Part shown: positions 8,237-16,447 of the stretch, piece after piece | Position numbering within the stretch: position 1 is the first letter of the stretch | How the letters are laid out: each line of letters begins with the position of its first letter | Source of the DNA: CAZPMO01 sp964587515 | GTDB taxonomy: Bacteria > Pseudomonadota > Alphaproteobacteria > MPNO01 | NCBI GenBank assembly: GCA_964587515.1 | Contig: CAZPMO010000005.1 | Span: 1-63,014 of the forward strand | Length of the DNA: 63,014 nt | Direction of reading: 5' to 3' | Translations under genes and position numbers: made by a program | The notes under the pieces: model-generated | Databases searched by the model: none | Told to the model about the DNA's origin: nothing | Seen by the model: the letters and a program-made list of their open reading frames with translations, nothing else

Positions 8237-9276
8237 CCCAGCGCCGCCTTTTGCAATTGGGCGAGCTTTTTCTCGATCTCCGTCCCATCCAGATCGCGCG
8301 TGATGAACACGACGCGCGAGTGTCGGTCGGAATCGGGCCATGCGGACAGTTCCACCGGGTCGTGAAACATGTGCTGGACGCCGTGGATCGCGATCGGTCG
8401 GTCGCGTCCTTCGAGATTGACGATGCCCTTGATCCGAAGAAGGTCCTGGCCGTGGGTCGCGATCAGGGTGCGTATCCAGGCGACGAAGGCTTCCCAGATC
8501 AGCGGTTCGTCGATGGTCAGGCAGAAGGCGCGGATGCTGGAATCATGGCGGTTTACGTCGTGATGATGATCATCATGGGCGTCTTCGTTATCAGCCGTGG
8601 CATAGGCCTCGTCGCGCAACCAACGCCGGACATCGAGGCTCTTGGTCACGGGATCGTAAAGCCCGGCGTCGAACAGTCGGTCGGGATGGATATCGCCGTG
8701 ATCGGCGCGGCGGACCGGCGCGCCGGGATTCAGGCTGGCAAGTTTTTTCTCCAGCGCCGCGATAGCCTCGTCCGTGGCCACATCGCACTTGGTCATCACG
8801 ATGCGGTCGGCGACCGCGGCCTGCTTCACGGGTTCCGGATGCTCGTCGAGTTGCGCCTCCCCATGGACCGCATCCACCGTGGTGACGATGCCGTCCAGCG
8901 CAAAACGGATCGAGAGGATCGGATCGCTCATCAGCGTGTGGATAATCGGCGCGGGATCGGCGAGCCCGGTGCTTTCGATCAGCACGCGCGTGAACGGCGG
9001 CACCTCGCCCTTGACCCGTTTCAGGGACAACTCGCGTAGCGCGCGCGCCAGGTCGCCGCGCACCGTGCAGCACAGGCAGCCCGCGTTCAGCAGCACCGTC
9101 TCCTCGTCGATCTTCTCGATAAGCTGGTGGTCGAGGCCGATCTCGCCGAATTCGTTGACCAGCACCGCCGTCTCGCCCATGTCGCGGTGTTTCAGCAGCG
9201 CGTTCAGCAGCGTCGTCTTGCCGCTGCCCAGGAAGCCGGTCAGCAGCGACACCTGAATGGGCGCCTCCATGCTCAT
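8233..9276 (-). CDS. CobW/COG0523-family GTPase, probable metal chaperone
   Basis: 347 residues with the P-loop GFLGSGKTT at 14-22, the family metal-binding motif CLCC at 67-70, a TKCD guanine-specificity motif and a histidine/aspartate-rich stretch (DAHDDHHHDVNRHD) between the GTPase domain and the C-terminal CobW_C domain. Members deliver zinc, cobalt or other metals to target proteins using GTP. The start overlaps the hisI stop by four bases, and HisI is a metal-dependent enzyme, so a zinc-delivery role is plausible inference. Confidence 0.9.
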   Translation of the reverse strand: MSMEAPIQVSLLTGFLGSGKTTLLNALLKHRDMGETAVLVNEFGEIGLDHQLIEKIDEETVLLNAGCLCCTVRGDLARALRELSLKRVKGEVPPFTRVLIESTGLADPAPIIHTLMSDPILSIRFALDGIVTTVDAVHGEAQLDEHPEPVKQAAVADRIVMTKCDVATDEAIAALEKKLASLNPGAPVRRADHGDIHPDRLFDAGLYDPVTKSLDVRRWLRDEAYATADNEDAHDDHHHDVNRHDSSIRAFCLTIDEPLIWEAFVAWIRTLIATHGQDLLRIKGIVNLEGRDRPIAIHGVQHMFHDPVELSAWPDSDRHSRVVFITRDLDGTEIEKKLAQLQKAALG

Positions 9277-9680
9277 TCGCCGTAGAGATCCTTCGGATCA
9301 ACCTCGATTTCCGCGATGGTTTCGGCGCCGTCCGCCCGGATCGAGGTGAAGAAGCAATTGCGCCGGCCCGTGTGGCAGGCGACGCCTTTCTGGTCGACCA
9401 GCAGCAGCAGCGTGTCGCCGTCGCAGTCGATGCGGAAATCGACCAGCGCCTGGGTCTGGCCCGAGCTTTCGCCCTTGCGCCATAGCTTCTGGCGCGAACG
9501 CGAGAAATAACAAACCTGGCCGGTGCGCAGCGTTTCGGCGACCGCGTCGGCGTTCATCCACGCGACCATCAGCACTTCGCCGCTATCGTGTTGCTGCGCG
9601 ATGGCCGGCGCCAGCCCCGCATCGTCGAATGCAATGGCGGCGAGGGCCTGGGAAACAGCGTTCTCGGTGATCTTGATCAT
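9273..9680 (-). CDS. hisI: Phosphoribosyl-AMP cyclohydrolase
   Basis: 135 residues, the usual length for stand-alone HisI. It has the Mg-site motif DCDGD (85-89) and the zinc ligands in CHTGRRNC (Cys102, Cys109). It opens the adenine ring of phosphoribosyl-AMP in histidine synthesis. It lies outside any histidine operon here and is translationally coupled to a CobW GTPase. Because the metal ligands are intact, it is not a zinc-free replacement enzyme. Confidence 0.93.
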   Translation of the reverse strand: MIKITENAVSQALAAIAFDDAGLAPAIAQQHDSGEVLMVAWMNADAVAETLRTGQVCYFSRSRQKLWRKGESSGQTQALVDFRIDCDGDTLLLLVDQKGVACHTGRRNCFFTSIRADGAETIAEIEVDPKDLYGE

Positions 9681-9707
9681 TGGCCTGGTCCCTATCGGGA
9701 ATGCGCC

Positions 9708-10877
9708 TCAGCCCGCCGCGTTCAGGCGTTCGAGGCCGCGTTCGAGATCCTCAAGCAAATCGTCGGCATCTTCCAGCCCGGCATGGATGCGGATGGTCGG
9801 TCCTTCGTCCCATTTGCTGGCGGTGCGGATCGGCGCCGGATTGGTCGGCAGGATCAGGCTTTCGAAGCCGCCCCAGCTCGCGCCCATGGCGTAGAGTTTC
9901 ATGCCGTCGAGCATGGCGTTGATGGCTTCTTCGGAATAATCCTGCAACACCACGCCGAACAACCCGCTGGCGCCGGTGAAATCGCGCTTCCAGATTTCGT
10001 GGCCGGGATCGGAGGCGAGGCCAGGGTGCATCACGCGGCGCACCTCGGGCCGCGTCTCCAGCCAGTTGGCGAGCCGCAGCGCCGTCTGTTGGTGACGCTC
10101 CAGCCGCACCGCGAGCGTGCGCAACCCCCGCAGCGTCAGGTAGACATCGTCCGGTCCGGACGCCGAGCCCATTTCGGCCGCGGATTCCTTCACCGTCCGC
10201 CAGTGTTCCTCGGTCGCGGTAATGGTGCCGATCATCACATCGGAATGGCCGACGATATATTTGGTCGCGGCCTGCAGCGAGACATCGACGCCGTGCTCGA
10301 ACGGCTTGAAGAAATGGCCGCCCGACCAGGTGTTGTCCATGATCACCACCGCGCCCGCCGCATGGGCCTCCGCCGCGATGGCGGGGATGTCCTGAACCTC
10401 GAAGGTCAGCGATCCCGGCGATTCCACATAGACGATGCGCGTGTTGTCGCGGATCAGATCCTTGATCCCGGCACCGATCACCGGGTCATAGAACGTCGCC
10501 TCGACGCCGAAGCGGGCCAGGAAGTGACCGCAAAATCGCCGCGCCGGGCCGTAGACCGAATCCGTGATCAGGATGTGGTCGCCGGCTTTCACGAAGGCGA
10601 GGATCGCCGCATTGACGGCGGCGAGACCCGAACCGAGGCAGATGCCGCGCCAGCCGCCCTCGACGGCGGCCATGGCGTTTTCCAGCGCTTCGTGGGTCGG
10701 CGTGCCCTGGCGGCCATAGGCGTAAACGCCGGGCTCCCAGCGATGGGCGCGCTTCCACTGCAGCTCCTCGACGGTCTCCGAGGTGATGGTGGAAGCGTGA
10801 TACACGGGCGGGTTTACGATCCCGTGATTCTTCGCGGGATCGCGCCCGGCGTTGATGATGATGGTGTCTCGCTTCAT
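9708..10877 (-). CDS. metC: Cystathionine beta-lyase-type PLP enzyme
   Basis: 389 residues of the Cys/Met-metabolism PLP family. Lys206 in SLQAATKYIVGHSDVMIG is the PLP Schiff-base residue; YAYGRQGTPTHEALE and the IVYVESPGSLTFEVQD segment match cystathionine beta-lyases of the MetC type. Expected reaction: cystathionine to homocysteine, pyruvate and ammonia, although gamma-lyase or other activities cannot be excluded. It follows the sulfurtransferase gene sseA by 75 bases, suggesting a small sulfur-metabolism unit. Confidence 0.88.
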   Translation of the reverse strand: MKRDTIIINAGRDPAKNHGIVNPPVYHASTITSETVEELQWKRAHRWEPGVYAYGRQGTPTHEALENAMAAVEGGWRGICLGSGLAAVNAAILAFVKAGDHILITDSVYGPARRFCGHFLARFGVEATFYDPVIGAGIKDLIRDNTRIVYVESPGSLTFEVQDIPAIAAEAHAAGAVVIMDNTWSGGHFFKPFEHGVDVSLQAATKYIVGHSDVMIGTITATEEHWRTVKESAAEMGSASGPDDVYLTLRGLRTLAVRLERHQQTALRLANWLETRPEVRRVMHPGLASDPGHEIWKRDFTGASGLFGVVLQDYSEEAINAMLDGMKLYAMGASWGGFESLILPTNPAPIRTASKWDEGPTIRIHAGLEDADDLLEDLERGLERLNAAG

Positions 10878-10952
10878 GACCCGGCCCTAATTACGCAATG
10901 CGGCGCGCATCCTGCCACCGCCGCCCGTTAGAGGCCAGCCGGATATGCCGCC

Positions 10953-11804
10953 TCAGCTCTCGATGGGGGTATCGTCTCGGCCGCCCCATTCGGTCCACGA
11001 TCCATCGTAGACGGCGACGTTTTCATGGCCGAGCAGGTGCAGGCCGAGCGCGACGACGCAGGCGGTGACGCCGGAGCCGCACGAGGTCGCGACCGGGCGC
11101 GCCATGTCGACGCCGGCGGTCTCGAACTGGGCGGCCAGCGCGTCCGCCGGCAGCATGGTGGCGGTCTCGGAATCGATCAACTGGTTGAAGGGCAGGTTGA
11201 GGCTGTTGGGAATATGGCCCGACCGCATTCCTTCGCGCGGTTCGGGCGCGGTGCCGGCATACCGTCCCGCCGCGCGGACGTCCACCACCTGATCGGCGCC
11301 GCTATCGATATTGACGCGGATTTGCTCGATCTCGCGGATGCGTTCGGGACGGACCCGGGCGGTAAACTGTCCCTGGTTTTCCGACGGCGCATCGGCGCTG
11401 GTGGGGCGTCCCTCGGCCAGCCATTTTTTCATGCCGCCATTGAGCACCGCGACATTGTCGTGGCTGAAATAGCGCATCGTCCACCACCCACGCGGCGCGT
11501 TGCCCATGCCGGTGGAATCATAGAACACCACCCGCATGCCGTCGGCGATGCCGAGCCGCGCCATGTGATGGGCGAAACTGGTCGCGTCGGGGACCATGTG
11601 GGGCAGGGGATTGGCGGGATCGGCGATCTCGTCGATATCCCAGTAGACCGCGCCCGGTATGTGGCTTGCCGCGTATTCATCGCGCGCCGAGCGATCGACA
11701 TTGGGCATGTACCAGGTCGCGTCGCAGATACGCACCATTGGGTCGTCGAGATGATCGGCCAGCCACTCGGTGGAGACCAGCGCATCGCCATTCACGTATT
11801 CCAT
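10953..11804 (-). CDS. sseA: 3-mercaptopyruvate/thiosulfate sulfurtransferase (two rhodanese domains)
   Basis: 283 residues, the usual size. An inactive N-terminal rhodanese domain (DATWYMP ... HIPGAVYWDIDEIADP) is followed by an active one with Cys242 in the loop CGSGVTAC, the form typical of 3-mercaptopyruvate sulfurtransferase. It transfers sulfane sulfur to thiols or cyanide in the cytosol. It is in a minus-strand run with Nudix and aldo/keto reductase genes upstream and metC downstream. Confidence 0.93.
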   Translation of the reverse strand: MEYVNGDALVSTEWLADHLDDPMVRICDATWYMPNVDRSARDEYAASHIPGAVYWDIDEIADPANPLPHMVPDATSFAHHMARLGIADGMRVVFYDSTGMGNAPRGWWTMRYFSHDNVAVLNGGMKKWLAEGRPTSADAPSENQGQFTARVRPERIREIEQIRVNIDSGADQVVDVRAAGRYAGTAPEPREGMRSGHIPNSLNLPFNQLIDSETATMLPADALAAQFETAGVDMARPVATSCGSGVTACVVALGLHLLGHENVAVYDGSWTEWGGRDDTPIES

Positions 11805-11818
11805 CGGTTTCTCCTTAT

Positions 11819-12427
11819 TTAGCCGTCCGCGCTCCAGCGTCGGCGCAAATCATCCCGGTTGAGCCCCAGCCATTGCAAGGCGACGATAGCCGGGCTGTTG
11901 ACGATGCGTCCGTCGGCCAGCAGTGAAAGCGCCTCGTCGGTCGAGACCACGAAGGCGCGGATGTCCTCGCCCTCCTCGGCGACGCCGAACACGCCGCCCG
12001 CGTTCGAGGCATCGGTGCGTCCGCAATAGATCGCCACCGTTTCAGACATCACCCCCGGGCTGGTCAGAAAGTCACAGACGTGAACCAGTTCGCCGATGAC
12101 GCACCCGGCCTCTTCCAGGGTTTCGCGGCGGCCGACATCTTCCCGCGCCTCGCCCGGCTCGATGATGCCCGCGACGATCTCGATCTGCCAGGGAGGCCGC
12201 CCGGCGGCATAGGCGCCGAGGCGGAACTGTTCGATCAGCACCACCTCGTCGCGCGCCGGATCGTATGGCAGCACCCCGACCGCGTGGCCGCGTTCGATCA
12301 TCTCGCGGTCGATCTCGCCGCCCCATCCGCCGTCATGATGGCGATGGCGCAGCCGATATTTGTCGACTTTCAAATAACCGTCATAGCCGCGCGTCCGCGC
12401 CAGAATCTCAACATCGTCCTCGGTCAT
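11819..12427 (-). CDS. Nudix hydrolase, ADP-ribose/nucleoside-diphosphate-sugar pyrophosphatase type
   Basis: 202 residues with a complete Nudix box at 87-109 (GIIEPGEAREDVGRRETLEE, then AG). The N-terminal beta strand region and VVLIEQFRLGAY resemble NudF/YffH-type ADP-sugar pyrophosphatases. It probably hydrolyses ADP-ribose or a similar sugar nucleotide. It starts 15 bases after the aldo/keto reductase stop and ends 14 bases before sseA. Confidence 0.88.
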   Translation of the reverse strand: MTEDDVEILARTRGYDGYLKVDKYRLRHRHHDGGWGGEIDREMIERGHAVGVLPYDPARDEVVLIEQFRLGAYAAGRPPWQIEIVAGIIEPGEAREDVGRRETLEEAGCVIGELVHVCDFLTSPGVMSETVAIYCGRTDASNAGGVFGVAEEGEDIRAFVVSTDEALSLLADGRIVNSPAIVALQWLGLNRDDLRRRWSADG

Positions 12428-12442
12428 CGCGCGCCCACGGTC

Positions 12443-13426
12443 TCAGATGTTGACGATCGTCATCTGGCCCGCCGGATAGCGCGAACCGGCGGTGAAGCCG
12501 TCCGGCGCGGCGGCGTCCAGCGCGGCGACCTCGCCGGCGTTCAGCGTGATTTCGGCCGTCGCGATATTGTCGGCGAGATGTCCCCGGCTTTTGGTACCGG
12601 GGATCGGGACCACGCAATCGTTCTTTCCCATGGTCCAGGCGATGGCGATCTGCGCCGGCGTGGCGTTGTGGGCGGCCGCGATTTCTTCCACCGGTCCCAG
12701 AAGCGCAATATTGTGGGCGATGTTTTCCGCCGCGAAGCGCGGATGATCACGGCGGCGATCGCCTTCGCCGAGATCGTCGACGGCGCGCACGGCGCCGGTC
12801 AAAAACCCCCGTCCCAGAGGGCTGTAGGCGACGAAGGTCACGCCCAATTCGTCGCAGGCGGGGATAAGCTCGTCTTCGGCGAAACGATAGGACAGCGAAT
12901 ATTCGGTCTGCAGCGCCGAGATCGGATGGGTCGCGTGGGCGCGCCGCAGGGTTTCGACGGCGGCCTCGGACAGACCCAGCGTTCGCACCTTGCCCTGCTC
13001 GATCAACCGCGCCATGGCGCCAACGGTCTCCTCGATCGGCACGTCGGCATCGACGCGGTGCTGGTAGTAGAGGTCGATCACGTCGACACCGAGACGCTGG
13101 AGGCTCTTTTCGCAGGCCTCCACCACATATTCCGGTCTGCCGTCGGCGCCGGGTTTGCCGTCGGGCTTGCGGACATTGCCGAACTTGGTGCCGAGCACGA
13201 CTTTATCGCGACGGTCGGCGATGGCGCGACCCACCAGCTCCTCGTTGCTACCCGCGCCATAGGCGTCGGAGGTATCGATGAAATTCATGCTCTGGTCGAT
13301 CGCCGCGTGGATGGTGGCGATGGATTCGTCGTCATCGGCGGTGCCGTACAGGCCGATCATGGTCATGCAACCGAGGCCGATACGAGGAATTTCAAAGGAT
13401 GAATGGCCGAGTCTGGTGGTTTTCAT
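12443..13426 (-). CDS. Aldo/keto reductase
   Basis: 327 residues from ATG 13426, preceded by AGGGGAGATACG; the protein then begins MKTTRLGHSSFEIPRIGLG, the normal family start. TIM-barrel AKR with the catalytic tetrad visible as Asp and Tyr in NFIDTSDAYG, Lys in VVLGTKFGN and His in LYYQHRVD. C-terminal NADPH-binding segment VVPIPGTKSRGHLADN. It reduces aldehydes or ketones; substrate unknown. First gene of the minus-strand run down to the CobW gene. Confidence 0.92.
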   Translation of the reverse strand: MKTTRLGHSSFEIPRIGLGCMTMIGLYGTADDDESIATIHAAIDQSMNFIDTSDAYGAGSNEELVGRAIADRRDKVVLGTKFGNVRKPDGKPGADGRPEYVVEACEKSLQRLGVDVIDLYYQHRVDADVPIEETVGAMARLIEQGKVRTLGLSEAAVETLRRAHATHPISALQTEYSLSYRFAEDELIPACDELGVTFVAYSPLGRGFLTGAVRAVDDLGEGDRRRDHPRFAAENIAHNIALLGPVEEIAAAHNATPAQIAIAWTMGKNDCVVPIPGTKSRGHLADNIATAEITLNAGEVAALDAAAPDGFTAGSRYPAGQMTIVNI

Positions 13427-13519
13427 CGTATCTCCCCTTGCATGAAGCGTTCGCTTCGGCACAGCATACAGTCTCAATACGATGCGCGCCAATCACGGGA
13501 AAGCGAACAGGAGGCGGGG

Positions 13520-14398
13520 ATGACGGCATCCGAAATTGCGCAAACCTATTTCGACGCCTGGAACGATCACGACGCGTCAGCCGTCGTCGGGACCTTCGCC
13601 GAGGGCGGCACTTATACCGATCCGGTGACCGGTGGGCCGTTGAGGGGCGACGCCATCGGCGCCTACGCGGACGGGTTGTTCGGCGCATTTCCGGACCTTC
13701 GTTTCGAGATCGTCGGGGAAGGGTCCGGAAACGGCGAACGTCATGTGGGCGAATGGATCATGCGCGGGCGTAACACCGGGCCGCTGATGCCCGGCATGCC
13801 GCCCACCGAAGGTGAGATCGCGTTGCCTGGTATCGATGTGATCGTGACCGGCGATGGCGGGATCGAATCCGTTACCGGATATTTCGATCAGAAGACATTC
13901 GTCGAGCAGCTCGGCCTGCAAGTGATCGTGCAGCCGCACGCGATCGGTCCGGTGACGTTCGGCAACTCGGTGCGCGCCGCGACGGGGAACAAGAATCCTC
14001 CGGGCGCGGTGTCGCTGACCTGGATCAAGGCGGTGTCGGATGAAGACGTCGCGCGTATCCGGGCCCACAGCCAGGCCACGATCCGCGACCTGTTGGGGCA
14101 GCCCGGCATGATCGGCGTCACCACCGGTTTCATCGGTCGTCACGGCTTTACCGTAACCGCCTGGGAGAACGAGGATGCGCTGGTGGCCGGCGCCGCCGGT
14201 GAGGGGCACCGGGCGGCGATGAAGGATTTCTTTTCCGGCGGCTATGTCGCCTCGGCATTCACCAGCCGATGGGTGCCCGGCAAGTTCAACGCCCTATGGG
14301 TGAAATGCGACTCCTGCGGCGAAATGGCCGATTCCAGCGCGGAGGGCCGCGTATGCGGATGCGGCGCAAGTTTGCCGGAAGCCCCTGGATATTGGTGA
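13520..14398 (+). CDS. SnoaL-like domain fused to an ABM-like domain and a C-terminal zinc ribbon
   Basis: 292 residues from ATG 13520, directly behind AGGAGGCGGGG. Residues about 1-130 are a SnoaL/NTF2-like ester-cyclase fold (YFDAWNDHDASAVVGTFAEGGTY ... GLFGAFPDLRFEI). About 145-255 resembles a small ferredoxin-like ABM (antibiotic biosynthesis monooxygenase-type) domain (GAVSLTWIKAVSDEDVARI, GRHGFTVTAWENEDAL). The last 30 residues carry CDSCG and CGCG, a four-Cys metal-binding ribbon. The combination is unusual and the substrate unknown. It is divergent from the aldo/keto reductase gene. Confidence 0.75.
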   Translation: MTASEIAQTYFDAWNDHDASAVVGTFAEGGTYTDPVTGGPLRGDAIGAYADGLFGAFPDLRFEIVGEGSGNGERHVGEWIMRGRNTGPLMPGMPPTEGEIALPGIDVIVTGDGGIESVTGYFDQKTFVEQLGLQVIVQPHAIGPVTFGNSVRAATGNKNPPGAVSLTWIKAVSDEDVARIRAHSQATIRDLLGQPGMIGVTTGFIGRHGFTVTAWENEDALVAGAAGEGHRAAMKDFFSGGYVASAFTSRWVPGKFNALWVKCDSCGEMADSSAEGRVCGCGASLPEAPGYW

Positions 14399-14506
14399 CC
14401 GGCGCCCGGCGTTAACCAATCCCGGTGTCGGATTTTTTTACAAATCTGCCGGTGAACATTTGGGGCCTGTATTGTAAGCCTCTGAAAATACGGGATTTAA
14501 CGAGGC

Positions 14507-14522
14507 TGGCACGGTTCTTGCT
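14507..14522 (+). promoter_or_regulatory. Sigma-54 (RpoN) promoter, -24/-12 type
   Basis: TGGCACGGTTCTTGCT matches the sigma-54 consensus TGGCAC-N5-TTGC(A/T): GG at 14508-14509 and GC at 14520-14521 with exactly 10 bases between. Transcription would start near 14533, about 48 bases before the next ATG. An inverted repeat (TTCGGG at 14527-14532, CCCGAA at 14542-14547) covers the predicted start. An enhancer-binding activator would be required; none is encoded nearby. Confidence 0.7.
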
Positions 14523-14580
14523 TGTCTTCGGGCAGGGCCGCCCCGAAGCGGTTCCCTGTTAATATCCGGAGTCGTCCCGC

Positions 14581-15054
14581 ATGATCGCCGCCACCCGCGC
14601 CTTGACAATTGTGGCCCTGGTCGGCGCAGGCGCAATGGCGGTCGCCGGTTCAGTCCACGCCCTGGCCGTGGACGGCATCGGGCCGGCGGCGACCTTCACC
14701 CGCACCGTACCGGACCTGCCCGCCGCGGTGCTGCCGATGGATATCGCCCCGTCCCGCGGCCTTTCCCGGACGATCGTCCTTCCGGTTTCAAAGGTCCGGG
14801 TGGTTCCCGTTTCCGAATCCAAGACAGCCAGCGCGGCGGGTATCGCCTACCGCGACGGCGGACGGCGCGTCGAAATCAACCTGCCGGGCCCGGCGTCGGG
14901 CGCGGTGCAAGGATTGCTCACGGCGGTGTGGAAGGCGGCGCCATATGGTCTCGCGGTGCTTGCGATGACGGCGGTGCTGGGGTTGTTCGCGGCGCCGCGC
15001 GTACCCGTGCCGGTCAGGGCCAGTAGCGCCCGGATGCCCCGGCCACCGCGTTGA
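14581..15054 (+). CDS. Hypothetical secreted/membrane-anchored protein behind a sigma-54 promoter
   Basis: 157 residues, no recognised family. An N-terminal hydrophobic segment (TIVALVGAGAMAVAGSVHALA) looks like a signal peptide. A Pro/Val-rich region follows, then a second hydrophobic helix near 125-140 (YGLAVLAMTAVLGLFAA) and a basic Pro-rich tail. The ATG follows CCGGAG. The 3' end overlaps the convergent CopD-like gene by 41 bases. The promoter makes it likely to be expressed. Confidence 0.5.
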   Translation: MIAATRALTIVALVGAGAMAVAGSVHALAVDGIGPAATFTRTVPDLPAAVLPMDIAPSRGLSRTIVLPVSKVRVVPVSESKTASAAGIAYRDGGRRVEINLPGPASGAVQGLLTAVWKAAPYGLAVLAMTAVLGLFAAPRVPVPVRASSARMPRPPR

Positions 15055-15475
15055 TCAGCCCGAGCGCGAGGTTGGTCGCCACCAGCCAGCGGATCTGGTT
15101 GAGATATCGCCCCGCCACGTGGTGATCTTTCACCTTGACCGCCTGTTGGAATTTTCGATAGGGCGCGAACCAGAGATGCAGGAAAATCAGGACCATCACC
15201 CAGCCGACCGCATGCATGATCTGGCCGTGAAGCGGCATATTGGCGAAACCGCCCCAGCGTTCAAAGATCATCCAGTAGCCGGTCGCCGGTAAAATTACCG
15301 CCGCCATCCAGACCCAGGTGAAGAAGCGGGGGAATGCCCGGCTCCAAAGTCCGAGGCGGTCGGCTGGTTCGAAGCCGCCGGCGGCCGGTCTCAACACCAG
15401 CAGGGCGAAAAACATGCCGCCGACCCAAATGATGGCGGCAAGTGCATGCAATGCGATGGCGATGGTCGTCGTCAT
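15014..15475 (-). CDS. CopD/HemJ-like integral membrane protein
   Basis: 153 residues, four hydrophobic helices. It begins ALHALAAIIWVGGMFFALLVLRP, the CopD-superfamily signature in which His and Trp lie at the membrane face, and has a second conserved His in the MPLHGQIMHAVGWVMVLIFLH segment. Relatives include copper-resistance CopD and HemJ-type proteins that bind haem or metal. Specific function cannot be assigned. Confidence 0.75.
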   Translation of the reverse strand: MTTTIAIALHALAAIIWVGGMFFALLVLRPAAGGFEPADRLGLWSRAFPRFFTWVWMAAVILPATGYWMIFERWGGFANMPLHGQIMHAVGWVMVLIFLHLWFAPYRKFQQAVKVKDHHVAGRYLNQIRWLVATNLALGLINAVAGASGRYWP

Positions 15476-15592
15476 GGTTGGCCTTTCGGGGCTAGCGCCC
15501 AGGGTTGATCGGGGTCGGGCCGTAAACTAATTTGCGTGCGGGAGTTGAGTCTCCCGCTTATGATTTTCGCTTCCGTCACCGAAAGTATTTTG

Positions 15593-16435
15593 ATGAAGTT
15601 TACCGGAACCGACAGCTATATCGCCACCGATGATCTGATGACCGCGGTGAACGCGGCGGTCACGCTTGAACGGCCGCTGCTAATCAAGGGAGAGCCGGGG
15701 ACCGGCAAGACCCTGTTGGCGGAAGAAGTGGCGACCGCGCTGGGAATGCCGTTTTACGAGTGGCATATTAAATCGACCACCAAGGCGCAGCACGGTCTGT
15801 ACGAATACGACGCGGTCTCGCGGCTTCGCGATTCGCAACTCGGCGAAGAACGCGTTCAGGATATCCGCAACTACATCCAGCGCGGCATGTTGTGGGAGGC
15901 CTTTACCGCGGATAAGCCCGCCGTGCTGCTGATCGACGAGATCGACAAGGCCGATATCGAGTTCCCCAACGATCTGCTGCGCGAACTCGACCGCATGGAA
16001 TTTTACGTATACGAAACCAAGGAGACGGTGCGCGCTGTCCACCGCCCGGCGGTGATCATCACCTCCAACAACGAAAAGGAACTGCCCGACGCGTTCCTGC
16101 GCCGTTGTTTCTTCCATTATATCCGTTTCCCGGAGCACGAGACGATGGAGCGCATCGTCCATGTGCACTTCCCCGACATTAAGAAGACGCTGTTGAAGGA
16201 AGCGCTGGAGACGTTTTATTCGATCCGCGAGGTGAACGGGCTGAAGAAGAAACCCTCGACGTCGGAGCTGCTCGACTGGATCAAGTTGCTGCTGGCCGAG
16301 GATATCGCGCCCGAAGCGCTACGCGGAGATTCCTCGAAGGCGATTCCGCAACTTTACGGCGCGTTGCTGAAAAACGAACAGGACGTCCATATGTTCGAAC
16401 GTCTCGCATTTTTGTCGCGCCGCCAGGGCGGCTGA
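15593..16435 (+). CDS. MoxR-family AAA+ ATPase (CoxD-like)
   Basis: 280 residues from ATG 15593. Walker A GEPGTGKT at 33-40, Walker B VLLIDEID at 111-118, and sensor segment VIITSNNEKELPDAFLRRCFF. MoxR ATPases act as chaperones with a VWA-domain partner, here the gene starting 12 bases downstream. The pair resembles CoxD/CoxE, which mature the Mo-Cu site of CO dehydrogenase, but no molybdenum enzyme is in the window and the pair is widespread without one. Confidence 0.9.
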   Translation: MKFTGTDSYIATDDLMTAVNAAVTLERPLLIKGEPGTGKTLLAEEVATALGMPFYEWHIKSTTKAQHGLYEYDAVSRLRDSQLGEERVQDIRNYIQRGMLWEAFTADKPAVLLIDEIDKADIEFPNDLLRELDRMEFYVYETKETVRAVHRPAVIITSNNEKELPDAFLRRCFFHYIRFPEHETMERIVHVHFPDIKKTLLKEALETFYSIREVNGLKKKPSTSELLDWIKLLLAEDIAPEALRGDSSKAIPQLYGALLKNEQDVHMFERLAFLSRRQGG

Positions 16436-16447
16436 AGGCCAGCGGCC

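Noticed and set aside
7213..9039. A 608-codon plus-strand open frame crossing dctM and the CobW gene
   Set aside because: It runs out of frame through dctM and antisense to the CobW gene, both clear family members; Arg/Asp-rich composition is typical of shadow frames.
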